A DNA stretch of 64,000 nt, taken from the NCBI RefSeq assembly GCF_905147045.1, contig NC_065907.1, positions 10,230,001-10,294,000 of the forward strand, in the 5' to 3' direction. This document shows, piece by piece, positions 1 to 10,208 of this stretch (position 1 is the first letter of the stretch; every line of letters starts with the position of its first letter). A program made the translations under genes and the position numbers. Origin of the DNA: Nymphalis io (taxonomy: Eukaryota > Arthropoda > Insecta > Lepidoptera > Nymphalidae). A model generated the notes under the pieces. It ran no database searches, was not told the origin of the DNA, and saw nothing but the letters and a program-made list of their open reading frames with translations.

Positions 1-228
1 CATATTCCACCATGCTGCTCCAATGCAGATTGGTGGAATACACATGTGGCAAAATTTCATTGAAACTCGACACATGCAGGTTTCCTCACTTAGTTTTTCT
101 TCACCGTCAAGCAGGAGATGAATTATTATAACAAATTAAGCACATGAAAATTTAGTGATGCTTGCCCGGGTTCGAACCCACGATCATCGGTTAAGATTCA
201 CACGTTCTTACCACTGGGCCAACTCGGC
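1..228 (-). repeat. SINE family A copy, cut by the window edge
   Basis: A tRNA-derived SINE on the minus strand. Its tRNA-like head (A box then a B box of the type ggttcgaaccc) lies at about 135-228, and the body runs left past base 1, so the 3' end is outside the window. The body matches the full copies at 580, 24998 and 38724. Confidence 0.85.
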
Positions 229-579
229 GGAGGTTTATTACATTTTATAACTTTCAACAACGATTACTATTTTTCGGTATTTAGTTATCTCGATTAGACC
301 TATGTTCTCAAAAAGAGTTTTAATAATTATATAATAGTTATAATCTCTAACATCAATCTATAATCAAATCAGTGTTTGTCCACAAACAGCTAAGCAATGA
401 GTTCACCATATCGATTTCATATTGTTTTGATTCAACGCGAGCCAAGATGTGAATCAAAACATTATGAAGAAACCTGTATGTGTCGAATGCAAATTGCGAT
501 TTCTATAACGTTGGCCTAACTTATATCATCGCTTCCTTCTTATATACTTTACAAAATATTTTTATTTATCTATTAAAAA
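229..579. other. AT-rich spacer, nothing recognised
   Basis: No open frame or repeat family that I can name. There is a small inverted feature around 425-465 in which sequences like tgattcaacgcgagcc and gtgaatcaaaac face each other, too weak to call. Confidence 0.4.
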
Positions 580-886
580 GCCGAGATGGCCTAGTGGTAA
601 GAACGCGTGAATCTTAACTGATGATCGTGGGTTCAAACCCGGACAAGCACCACTGAATTTTCTATGTGCTTATGTGCTTACTTTGTGTTTATAATTCTTC
701 TCGTGCTTGACGGTGAAGGAAAACATCGTAAGGAAACCCGCTTGTGTCTTATTTCGTTGATATTCTGCCACATGTATATTCCACCAACCCGCATTGGAGC
801 AGCGTGTTGGAATAAGCTCCAAACCTTCTCCTCAAAAGGGAGAGGAGGTCTTAACCCAGCAGTGGGATATTAACAGGCTGTTACTG
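580..886 (+). repeat. SINE family A, full length
   Basis: A complete tRNA-derived SINE. The head has an A box (tggcctagtgg) and a B box (gggttcaaaccc), followed by the conserved body and the 3' end gctgttactg. Flanks 568-579 (atctattaaaaa) and about 888-899 (atctataaaaaa) look like an imperfect target-site duplication. The 69-codon frame at 664-873 lies inside the SINE and is not a gene. Confidence 0.88.
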
Positions 887-893
887 ATCTATA

Positions 894-1401
894 AAAAAAT
901 TAAAAAGTAAATATAGGCTATGAGAATTATTATCATATCAGTCTTCAAAAAATGTATTTGACAATTTTATACTTTTATAAAATTTTATTTTATAAAAGTA
1001 TGTATTAATGTTTACGTTGAACAAATTATAACTAAATATGTTATCGAATTGCAGGGCGTTAGTAGCTACGACACAGCTTAATACTATTGTAGTTACTATA
1101 CTAAAACTAAACTAAAATAAAATGAAAATCTGCCAGATATATACTCAATAAAGCGTGGTGGAATATGCTCGAGCCTTCATCAGTTCTTCTAATAGAAGAA
1201 GTTTTTAACCTATCTGTGCTGAATATTTACATATTACTTTACGAGGTATATCTTAATATTATTTAAATAAATTGAAATTTTATCGTTTTTTCGTAAAGTA
1301 ATTTTTTTATTACCTTAAGCTCTACCAACTTTTTTTTTCATCTATGTCTATTTGTCATCATCATAAATTTTACAAAATTGCAAGAAACAAAGATATCTGT
1401 A
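894..1401. other. AT-rich intergenic DNA 3' of the secreted-protein gene
   Basis: No gene seen. At 1165-1215 a short segment with 'cagttcttctaatagaaga' vaguely recalls the family G LINE tail (see 5270-5400). The rest is low-complexity AT DNA. Confidence 0.4.
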
Positions 1402-1407
1402 TTTATT
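1402..1407 (-). terminator. poly(A) signal AATAAA
   Basis: The minus strand reads AATAAA four nucleotides after the stop codon of the secreted-protein gene. That position fits a compact insect gene, although such hexamers are common in AT-rich DNA. Confidence 0.45.
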
Positions 1408-1411
1408 ATAG

Positions 1412-2959
1412 TTATAAATCAGTTTTATCCTCACGCTTTGTCTTAATATACTTCGATCCTTCAGAAAATAAATACTTGTAAACATCCTTATTAGTTGTTC
1501 TTCCTTTAATAATTATATCTACGAGCGTCTTAACCTCATTTCTTACAAATGGCTTCCAGTTATATTTAAGTGTATTAACAAAATGGCGGACAATATTTCC
1601 CAGTAGCCTAGATATATCATCTTCTTCTATATTCGACCAATGCCGTAAAGAATTTATTGTGTTATCGAAAAATATTTTCAAAATTTCATCTTCGTCGTTA
1701 TCAAAAGCTTCGTTTATTATGTCTATTAATATAACAACGGCCTTTAATATATTTTTATTATTTTTTTTATTAGGTGATAGTAATTTATATTTTTCAATCA
1801 AAATTCGTTTTATCATTAAAAAAATCTTTCGTGTATCTGATATATCACCGTAAAACATGACCTCTAGTCTAACTTTTATTTTTGTAACTAGCAGCTTTTC
1901 ACCTAACAACGTTTCGAAAAAACTAGCCTGTTCTCTGAATAGTATTATTGAATTCGTTACGAAATAATGAAATCTAGCGTTTGACAATTTTAGTATTTCA
2001 TTTAAAATATCTGCAATATAATCAGAATAAGCTGGGTACATTCTGCATATATTATAGTTTTCACATACATATTCCATGTATTCTTTCTTATCATCCATAT
2101 AATTATTGTAGAGTTCTTTTTTTAAATTTAATTTTATTATATTTTTGTTATATATATCAACCAAACCAATCTTCGTTCTATTAATGATTTTACGTAAAAT
2201 TTCTTTATTTATATCGTAAACTACTTCATTGGCTGTGACAACCAAGTTCAATATAACAAACTCTTTGTCAATATTACTTTTATATGTATCATTAGGTATG
2301 TTTTCGTACATTCTAATGAGCAGTGAACTGTAGTTTTGTATCGAAGCATCAGCCAGGTTAGTAATGTTCTGCGTTGATTTTAAGTTTCTTTTAATAAATT
2401 TAATTGTAGCTAATATTTTAAAAGAACCAAATGTAAGTAAGTGTTTTACAGTATTGTCAATTTCGTTTTTATTTTTTACCGTTCTTTTATCTTCAGCTGA
2501 ATTATTCGTGTTATATATATTTAATTGTTCAGAACTTTTTATTGTATTTTTTGTAGTGAAAGTGTTTTTGTGATAATGTTTCAACGAATCTTTATTCAAT
2601 GAATGTTTTTCTTTTAAGCTTATATCGTATTTTTTTGCATCTGTAAGCAAATAATATTTATTATCGTAACTGTAAATGTAAAAGACGATTCTTGATTATA
2701 GGTTATTATATATATCCGTAAATTATAAATCATTAATTTTAACGATTTGTTGACGTAGCAAATAGCTGCTCCACTAATGTGGATTTGATACGATCGGAGT
2801 CAGATTCATCTTTATGTGCTATCTTAGAAATAATTTGCATGTTTATATCAATAAATAACATAATTAATAAAACAGATTAAAATAATTAAGAATCTTACCA
2901 CAAAATATAAAAATAACAAAATAAATGCACCATAAAAGCATGGCGTTAATAGTTTTCAT
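1412..2959 (-). CDS. putative secreted protein, two exons, function unknown
   Basis: Proposed join on the minus strand: exon 1 at 2959-2899 and exon 2 at 2640-1412, giving about 429 residues. The 1.24-kb open frame starts without an ATG; its first methionine is about 113 residues in. It is preceded by a splice acceptor (ttgcttacag, ending at 2641). Upstream, an ATG at 2959 opens a 20-residue stretch, MKTINAMLLWCIYFVIFIFC, a textbook signal peptide, ending at a donor (G|GTAAGA, intron from 2898). Both sites are in phase 1 and the split codon becomes Asp. The mature part is rich in Lys, Asn and Ile, has only two cysteines (six apart, in CENYNIC), about four N-glycosylation sequons, and no second membrane segment. 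I recognise no domain. It is likely a secreted lineage-specific protein. An inner ATG at 2941 is an alternative start, also in frame. The splice model is inference; the long open frame is direct. Confidence 0.72.
2641..2898 (-). other. intron of the secreted-protein gene
   Basis: A 258-nt AT-rich intron with GTAAGA at the 5' end and TTGCTTACAG at the 3' end. In-frame stops inside it mean the two coding parts can be joined only by splicing. Phase 1 on both sides. Confidence 0.65.
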
Positions 2960-3021
2960 TGTACGGCGATGTTTGAATCTTTTATTACCAATTTAATTAA
3001 ATTTTACTATAAAATACAAAT

Positions 3022-3029
3022 TTTATATA
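3022..3029 (-). promoter_or_regulatory. TATA box upstream of the secreted-protein gene
   Basis: The minus strand reads TATATAAA 63 nt before the proposed ATG, which would place the transcript start near 2990-3000 and leave a 5' UTR of about 35-40 nt. The ATG context (gtacaATGa) suits insect initiation. The region is AT-rich, so chance cannot be excluded. Confidence 0.45.
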
Positions 3030-3295
3030 ACACTTTTTAGTTTCGTTCGATTAATAAACTGTAAATACCAATAAAATTATGCTACTAATTTCATTATAGT
3101 TTCTGATAACTCAAATTTTAATCATATTACATTTATATAGCGCGCGGCTTCTTTATTCGTGAAAACCACACAATGTATTTCTTACAAAATCTTATACATA
3201 AAAACCAGCTTCCTGTCCCGTCATCGAAATCGGTCGAGTCTATCAAAAGTTAAAGTTCAAGTATTTTCGTTGTTATGATATATGTTGAGGCCATT

Positions 3296-3345
3296 AGTCA
3301 ATAGATGGCGTTACGTCAATTTCTGAATCGCGCTGTCCAGGTATT
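3296..3345 (+). repeat. dispersed repeat family F, fragment
   Basis: Contains atagatggcgtt and tttctgaatcgcgctgtc. Both strings recur in the same order on the minus strand at 52823-52876, separated by a slightly longer spacer there. The nature of the family is unknown. Confidence 0.55.
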
Positions 3346-3630
3346 CTGGAAGAGATTGACCTTCTGCCATACCTTTAGGTTGCAATGGCTAAATATTAAC
3401 TATGTTGTAATTTTGTTCTACTAGTCTTAAAAGTTAAAATATTCGTGTCGAATTTTATAGATTATAACTTTTTAGTTTTTAGTTTTAAATTTACCCCTAT
3501 CCCTAAGTTGCAGTGTTTTATAAAGTTTGTATTCAATTGTTTAGTTTTATCCTCATATAAACTTTGATTAGATTGAATGGGTTGATTTTTTTTTCTATTA
3601 CTTGCTGTTGCGTACCCATATGCAACTAAG

Positions 3631-3983
3631 GTCCCTCCAGATCGATTTTGGCCACGGCGGCCAATCTCAAGAGAGATTACCCAAATACGCAGGAGATATT
3701 ATAGTGCACAAGTGTGTGCGCCAACACAGGTGCACTCTCTAATCTCTAGCTCTCATAATCCGAAGGGATGGCAATCCGACACGACCGGAAAGAGTTCAGG
3801 CGCAGGACCGACGGCTTTACGTGCTTTCTGAGGCACGGGAGTATACACACTTCCAACTTCAGACTCCGGGCTGCTACTGAGAAATTTTCTGACAGAAAAC
3901 CCCAATAACTTTTTATTGGGCCGACTTGGCATTTGAACCCAGGACTTCAGGATCTACGGCCTTATATCTAGACCAACGAGGCA
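3631..3983 (-). repeat. SINE family C, near full length
   Basis: Minus-strand copy of the second tRNA-derived SINE. The 3' end (ggtcc/ctccag side) is at the left. The tRNA-like head at the right carries a B box (seen here as tttgaacccagga) and an A box (tagaccaacgagg). About 353 bp, matching copies at 23245 and 48083. Confidence 0.85.
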
Positions 3984-4138
3984 AAAAAAGTAAATTTACA
4001 AAGTGTACGCCAATAAAAGGCTAACTTAGCATGCAAATGCAAATTGTTCCTCATCTAATGAGTAAGTTTTAATTATGATGAAAAAAAAACTTACTAAAAC
4101 GTGTCGAACTGCATTTTGACATTTATTTATATATTTAT

Positions 4139-4228
4139 TGCTGCTCCAATGCGGTTTTCTGGCTCCGATTTGAACCCACAATCTTAGATCAAGATTCACG
4201 TGTTGTAATCACTGGTCTATCTCTACTT
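4139..4228 (-). repeat. SINE family A remnant (head)
   Basis: A short minus-strand piece combining 'ctgctccaatgcgg' of the body with a degraded head (tttgaacccacaatctta, then a decayed A box). The middle of the element is missing, so this is an internally deleted old copy. Confidence 0.55.
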
Positions 4229-5269
4229 CAAAAATAATTATAATAATAACGTAGAAAGGATATTAATTCAAAATAGTAATTAACGTCTGATTGCATGATA
4301 TAAAAGTCAATTAAATAAATTGTTTTGTTTTATTAAAGCACGTAACGATAATTTGCAATTTATAAGTTATTGCAGCGAACTGACATTATATACATAGGTA
4401 TAATATCATTCTATACATTAATATAGAAGCGTTCGGTTGTGCGCGCTGACAAGTTCAATGGAAACGATAGACATTCCGCAATATTTACATAAGTATTAAA
4501 TTTATCCACCGACCATTATTTAATATGTGTTATTAAAATAACTGAAATGCTAGTAATAAATATAATAAAAATAGTAGAATTGTACAATTCTAGATCTACT
4601 TAATTTGGTGCTGCGATAGTTTTTTTTTCACTTTTTTTTTCATGGAATTAATGATTAAACTCACACAACCACTCTGTGGAACTAGCTTTCGCCGGTGACT
4701 TTTTCGAACCAATATGACATTAAAACATTTAAGAAAAGAGCGTACTTATTCATTAAACGTCGGCAACGCCCTCGGGTGTTGTCCATGGGTGGTGGTAGTC
4801 ACTTTCCTTCAAGTGATCCTCCTGCTAGTTTACCCCTATGTTACATTAAAAAAAAGTTTAAATATTATTCTGAACTTGGCATCATATCTTAAAATGTTAA
4901 CGAAAACAGATTTATAGTCTCTGTTTTCAATACACCAAAGAATCATTGTCGCTCGCAGCTTCTTCTCCGACTTAACTAGTTGTTAATATATTTGCGTTCG
5001 TATCAATAAAACATTTCTCATTTAAATAGCGCTCGTAAAATTTACAATGCTAGAAATTAAATTACTTGGTATTTTAATGAAAACTTGGCTCAGTTTTCAC
5101 GTCAGGAATTGGAATAATGATTTGATGACCTTCCCGGTTCAACGCCTGCATGTCACGGGATCGATTTCTACTAGTTACGGAATTTTGTAATGGATTGATA
5201 TTATTTATTTATATCTAGAAGTTACTTGCATATGATTTCAACATTTAATATGATTGATGAAAAAAATAA
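4229..5269. other. AT-rich spacer, nothing recognised
   Basis: Short frames near 4695-4917 overlap one another and have no supporting motif. Around 5130-5170 is a slightly GC-richer stretch that I cannot place. Confidence 0.4.
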
Positions 5270-5400
5270 CTGTTTAGTTTCTTGTCAGTTCTTCTCGGTA
5301 GATTCTAATGAAGATGCCTTGTCGGGTTATTTTTACAGATTAATATTAAATTTATCCTTTGAAATGACGACTCAAAAGCGCTCTAAGAGCCTTCTTGAAT
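5270..5400 (+). repeat. family G LINE-type 3' fragment
   Basis: Reads gtttcttgtcagttcttctc, then gtagattc, and later cgctctaagagccttcttgaata. This is the pattern of a common lepidopteran repeat tail in which 'gagcctacttgaataaa' precedes a TTTTGAT-rich end. Similar pieces are at 15797, 23073 (minus) and 36740. The assignment rests on these internal matches and recalled resemblance. Confidence 0.55.
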
Positions 5401-7345
5401 AATGTAAGTAAATTTAAAATTTTATATATTTTTTGTCTCCCGCAATCTCTAAATAATTTAATTTATTATTCACAACAATTATTGAATAATATAATTCGCC
5501 GGTCAAGAAATACAGATGGATATTCATTCATCGACATTTTTCTGTCCAATATTTTTATTCTTCCGGTATTTTGTAAAACAAATTTATATTATCCTATAAT
5601 TTTAATTATCATTTTTAAATAGCCTTATTTTTTAAATATTTAGCAAGACTTCGTCTAACAAAGACAATCGTAATGAAATACAGTCCAAGCAATTTAAGCT
5701 TCTGGAAAGTTTACAGTTCATGTACCATTGCACGAAGCTGGTACAGTAGTTCCATACAGCTTTGTAAGTTGCAACTCTGCTAAAGTAATAGAATAATACA
5801 GATAACCGTAAATTATCAAAACAACTGATAAATGCAACGGGACATTCGAAAGTAGCAATCAATATAGCACAGTACAAATGGTCTTATAAGTGTCCGTTTG
5901 TACGCAATAATAAAAACGCACAAATGACAATTTTAATAACTTATGAGTAAGTTACGTACGTTAATCCAAAAGTACGTTTTTTTGGATTAAGTACTTTAAT
6001 CCAAAAAATTTGGTACGAATAACTGTATTCAGTATATAAGATGTAAATAACTTAATAATAATTTAATTAGTTTTATGGTAATTTTCTTAGTTTTATATAT
6101 ATGGTACATATTATTAATAGAAAATACTAAGTTATGACAAATATATTCTTTAAAAGTACTTTTATTATTTGTAAAGCATATTCAAGTACACGAGACGGAC
6201 ATGTTGTTAAGAGGCGTTAAAGATGGACATTTCAATTAAAGTAGATCGTATACGCTAAATATTATCACAAACACGTAAGTTTACATAGATTTTCAATAAA
6301 AACTTAATTAAAGATTTTTTTTGTATTGAACTAAACGACTTTGATAGATCTGTCATTTAATAAGTATCTTGTTTACTCTTTGCGGTGTACAATAAAGTAT
6401 AAAGTATTAAGTATCTTCAATAAGTAGTAGTCTGATCAGGTGCACTTTCTATCCCCTATAAATTGTAATGTGATCACACAGTTAGGCTACTTTTGTAATC
6501 TCACTTTATTATCTTAACGTTTTCTTAAAGTAAAAAAAAAAAAACTATAATATTAATTTTAGTTCATACCTCTATTTTTTCTACTCAATATTGATCTTAA
6601 ATTATGTAATACATGATTAAAAAGAGTATTACGTTAAGGAGTATTTACTTAACAGAACTACGTTTAGATGCTTGAGATATATTAGTATTTTAATGTTTTA
6701 AAATGTCGATACGTGTAAGCGAAATTGGTGGCAAATTCGTTAATTTTAAACCCATCCTTTCGTTTATTTTATGACAATAATGACTAATGAGTAATGCTTA
6801 CAAAAAGTAATGAACCGCATACTCTAAACCAAAAGCTAAAAGCCTTTAAACTCAACTTTAGTTTATGTCATTACTACTTACTTTGCTGGTCAAATGCCGG
6901 TATTGTTAACAATTCGTGTCATTTTAAAATGTGGTGACTATATGTAGGAACGGCACTAAATCTTCTGCGAGGGAAGAATTCAGAGCTTTCATTAGAAAGA
7001 TGACAAAGTAAGTACTCAAATAATACAGCATATTTAACACCATCCATGGTAACGCGCTTACAATAAATGAAAAAGCCATTATAATAACTGTCCTAATCAG
7101 AAGATATGACTCGTTATAATTGAACCACCAGCAATCCTTTATAATTGACTGACACGTGACGTGGTAACAGTGCCGTTAATGTTCAAGAATTCAAACCCAT
7201 CAAGACATTTAATAAGATATACCAACGTTTACCAGAGTTGATTAAAACGAATACTAACGGTTGGCTTAAAATTGGTTAAAACCAGTTCACGAGGGTTCGA
7301 ATTGCAAAAAAAATATTAAGCCTTTCCGTGCCTTGATCATGTTGA
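5401..7345. other. gene-poor AT-rich region
   Basis: No repeat family or exon is recognised. It holds a 13-bp stem hairpin at 5978-6008 (ttttttggattaa, loop gtact, then its complement), with a third copy of ttaatccaaa at 5961. Frames of 75-81 codons at 5395-5877 are within chance expectation. Confidence 0.4.
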
Positions 7346-7349
7346 GCCG

Positions 7350-7410
7350 TTGGCTCCATGGGTTATAAGAGTGAGGGAATATATAGTGCCCCTGTGTTTG
7401 TGTTAACCTT
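7350..7410 (+). repeat. possible remnant of a family C-like SINE body
   Basis: The stretch ttggctccatgggttataag, a following gagtgagggaat, and 'cctgtgtttgtg' resemble the complement of the family C body (cactctctgttccctaactctcat). Much diverged. Confidence 0.35.
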
Positions 7411-8088
7411 CAATACGATATCCTCTGTACAGTTCACTAGCTTCCGTCCACAAAGACCTCCGAGCTCAAAATTGCTGATTGGGTTATCATCATTAGTTTA
7501 TGTGTGCAATTTTTGGAACAGCCAACACAGTTTTTTTAGTATGACCCATTGACCTTGAAGCAGGAATGCGTTTTACGATCTTCTCTCAGGAAATCATTAC
7601 ACGAATGTTGTTCATCAAATGTTAATTAATACGAAATAAATAATCACCGATTGCAACTATTTAAAATAACAGAAACAAATCCACTAACAAGTAACTAGTT
7701 CGTTAATCAATCGCAATTTATCCCGGCGAGATAGTATCACGCCCCGGGTCCTTAGGGGTGGCAGGTGCAAATTATAATTTATTACAAACGCGGTGTGCAA
7801 TATGTTAGAGAGCAACGAGATGGAGCAATATGCCTTGAGTATAGTTGCATTTCTATAGTGTATTTGTATCTAAATACCGAGCTTATGTTATAGGTATACA
7901 TCATCTAAAATTTTTTTAAGCTATATAAGGTTATTCAGATTTATTGAAAAAAAAAGTTTTATACGGATATCTTGATACTTTTTATATACTTCGATGTATT
8001 CAGAAATATATAGTATCTACTTTTTTTTAATCAGTGACCTGATACTCTTATATAATATATAAGTTACCCTTATATGTATTTTTTTTTA

Positions 8089-8383
8089 GTTACAGCCTGT
8101 GAATGACCCACTGCTGGGCTAAGACTTTCTTTTCTTTTTTTGAGGAGAAGGTTTTGGAGCTTATTCCACCACGTTGCTCCAATGCGGGTTGGAAAACACA
8201 TTTCGCAGAATTTCAGTGAAATTAGACACATGCAGGTTTCCTCAAGGTATTTCCCCTCACCGTCAAGCACGAGATGAATTAAAAACAAAATAAAGCACAA
8301 GAGAAGTCAGTGGTGCTTGCCCAAATTTGAACCCATGATCATCGGTTAAGATTCACACGTTCTAACCACTGGGCCACGTCGGC
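8089..8383 (-). repeat. SINE family A, nearly full length
   Basis: Minus-strand copy with the 3' end at 8089 (ttacagcctgtgaatg) and the head ending in the complement of gccgacgtggcccagtgg. Flanks ttaccct(t/a)atat at 8064 and 8384 look like an imperfect target-site duplication. It lacks a few bases of the usual 'attccaccaacc' block. Confidence 0.85.
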
Positions 8384-8478
8384 TTACCCTAATATATAAG
8401 TTACATATAAAAATTGTTTATGAATACGTTATTTACAATTTGTTTTATAAATAACATAAAAAGTGTAGTACATTAACA

Positions 8479-8672
8479 GTAACAGCCCGTTAATGTCCCA
8501 CTGCTGGGCTAAGGCCTCCTATCCCTTTTGAGGAGAAGGTTTGGAGCTTATTCCACCACGCTGCTCCAATGCGGGTTGGTAGAATACACATGTGGCATAA
8601 TTTCAATGAAATTAGACACATGCAGGTTTCCTCACGACGTTTTTCTTCACCGTAAAGCACGAGATGAATTTA
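8479..8672 (-). repeat. SINE family A, head missing
   Basis: Minus-strand copy covering the 3' two thirds of the element, stopping at the point where 'gagatgaattt' enters the neighbouring sequence. The tRNA-like head is absent, as in a 5'-truncated insertion. It almost touches the family B copy on its right. Confidence 0.82.
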
Positions 8673-8693
8673 AAAAAGTTTAGAGATAGTTAT

Positions 8694-9010
8694 TACTGGT
8701 GGTAGGGCTTTGTCTACTGGTGGTAGGGCTTTGTGCAAGCTCGTCTGGGTAGGTACCACCCGCTCATCAGATATTCTACCGCAAAACAGCAATACTGATA
8801 TTGTTGTGTTCCGGTTTGAAGGGTGAGTGAGCCAGTGTAATTACAGGCACAAGGGACATAAAATCTTAGTTCCCAAGGTTGGTGGCGCATTGGCTATAAG
8901 CGATGGTTGACATTTCTTACAATGCCAATGTCTAAGGGCGTTTGGTGACCACTTACCATCAGGTGGCCCATAAGCTCATCCACCTTCCTATTCTATATAA
9001 AAAAAAAAAA
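8694..9010 (+). repeat. SINE-like family B, full length, doubled 5' end
   Basis: Family B begins ctggtggtagggctttgtgc, contains tattgttgtgttccggttt and a gtgagtgagccagtgt block, and ends with ccacttaccatcaggtggcc, a short pyrimidine-rich tail and oligo-A. In this copy the first ~19 bases are repeated in tandem (8695-8735). No protein is encoded. Confidence 0.85.
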
Positions 9011-10033
9011 TATCATTAAAGATACTTTGTGGAGTTTCATGAAACACAAACTATCTGTAAAATTACATAAACATAAATTTCATATTTCATCGATATCTAT
9101 TAATTCAACATAAGCTAAATGTAAGAATTAGTGTAGATCAAGTTACATTCTTAATTATTTATACCTTATTTAAATTCTGGTAATAGAAAAAAAAAACATA
9201 AAACAAACATTCAAACAGACATAATATTATAAAATACCAGTTATTAATAATAATTTTAAAATATTTGTTTCAGTAACTTAATGACAACGAATCATATTTA
9301 AATGATATTTCAATAATAAAAACAAAATAACTTTGACAAATAAATAGTAAAACTTAATATTAGCAGCCCTGCGTTTTTGCTAGGACAATGGAATATGGCG
9401 TTGGTGAATTTGTATTGAACTAACGGAATGCGGAACTGAACTCTTGGAAATAATAATCCTGTAGAATTTAATACATATTTAAGATAACTCAAATATAAGG
9501 TTTTTTTTTAATTTTATTAAATAGCACTATAAATTCGAACCTAGTAAAGACCATACGTCCTACCCACGACAAAGTATTAATTTCTATGATAAAATCCGTA
9601 CAAAATTTTAAAAAAGTATTTAACATTAAAATGTATTAAATAACATATTGCTCATTGTAAGATGGTGGACGATAACAAAACGTAACGTTTGTGTTTGTTG
9701 ATTTTGATTAATGATATAACGACAAATGTTTTTCATTTACTTCGATATAATAATGTATTGACTGATGAAGTATCATCACATAATTGTCGTCGAGGGACGC
9801 CCGGCAGACGAGAAACATCGAAATTGATGAATTTATATTAAGAAAAACATCCTGGCTGACAGTCTAGTCTCCCCCCATACAGTATCTAGTATGGGAAAGT
9901 GACCAGGGTTCCGTTACGTCCAATCCAATAGGCCTATAAATAAAAAGATAGCTTTTCATTAGTTAAACAAAAGTTGAATTGTATTTAACTTTAAATACCT
10001 ATATAAATTTTTTGAAAAGTGTAACTGATGAGT
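9011..10033. other. AT-rich spacer, nothing recognised
   Basis: A slightly GC-richer patch at about 9790-9930 (cgagggacgcccggcagacg, later ccagggttccgttacg) may be an old element. No open frame of note. Confidence 0.35.
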
Positions 10034-10208
10034 CGTGTTCCCCTCCTGTTACAACCCGAGTTCTTTCAAACGAGACGTGAAGAGGCATCTTGCGGGCCGG
10101 CAAGGGGGCGGCTAGTGTAGAACATTCTTCCCGACTGTACTGACCGTCGTCGCGTTTGGACTCTACTACCACTTACCATCAGGTGAAGAGTAATATATAA
10201 AATATATA
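10034..10208 (+). repeat. 3' end of the RT-encoding LINE, 5'-truncated
   Basis: Matches the complement of 16850-17035: cttcaaacgaggcgtgaaga-type coding end, then ggactctactaccacttacc and an AT-rich tail. It covers only the last ~40 codons and the 3' UTR and is a dead 5'-truncated insertion in the opposite orientation to the main copy. Confidence 0.8.

Noticed and set aside
1412..2650. Single-exon gene starting at 2650
   Set aside because: The codon at 2650 is TTG inside a splice-acceptor motif; a spliced model with an upstream signal-peptide exon explains it better.
1412..2959. Endogenous viral origin of the secreted-protein gene
   Set aside because: The Lys/Asn/Ile bias alone matches the AT-rich background; the intron, TATA box and signal peptide fit an ordinary insect gene.
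5632..5877. 81-codon minus-strand frame with many cysteines
   Set aside because: No signal peptide, splice context or recognisable motif; length within chance.
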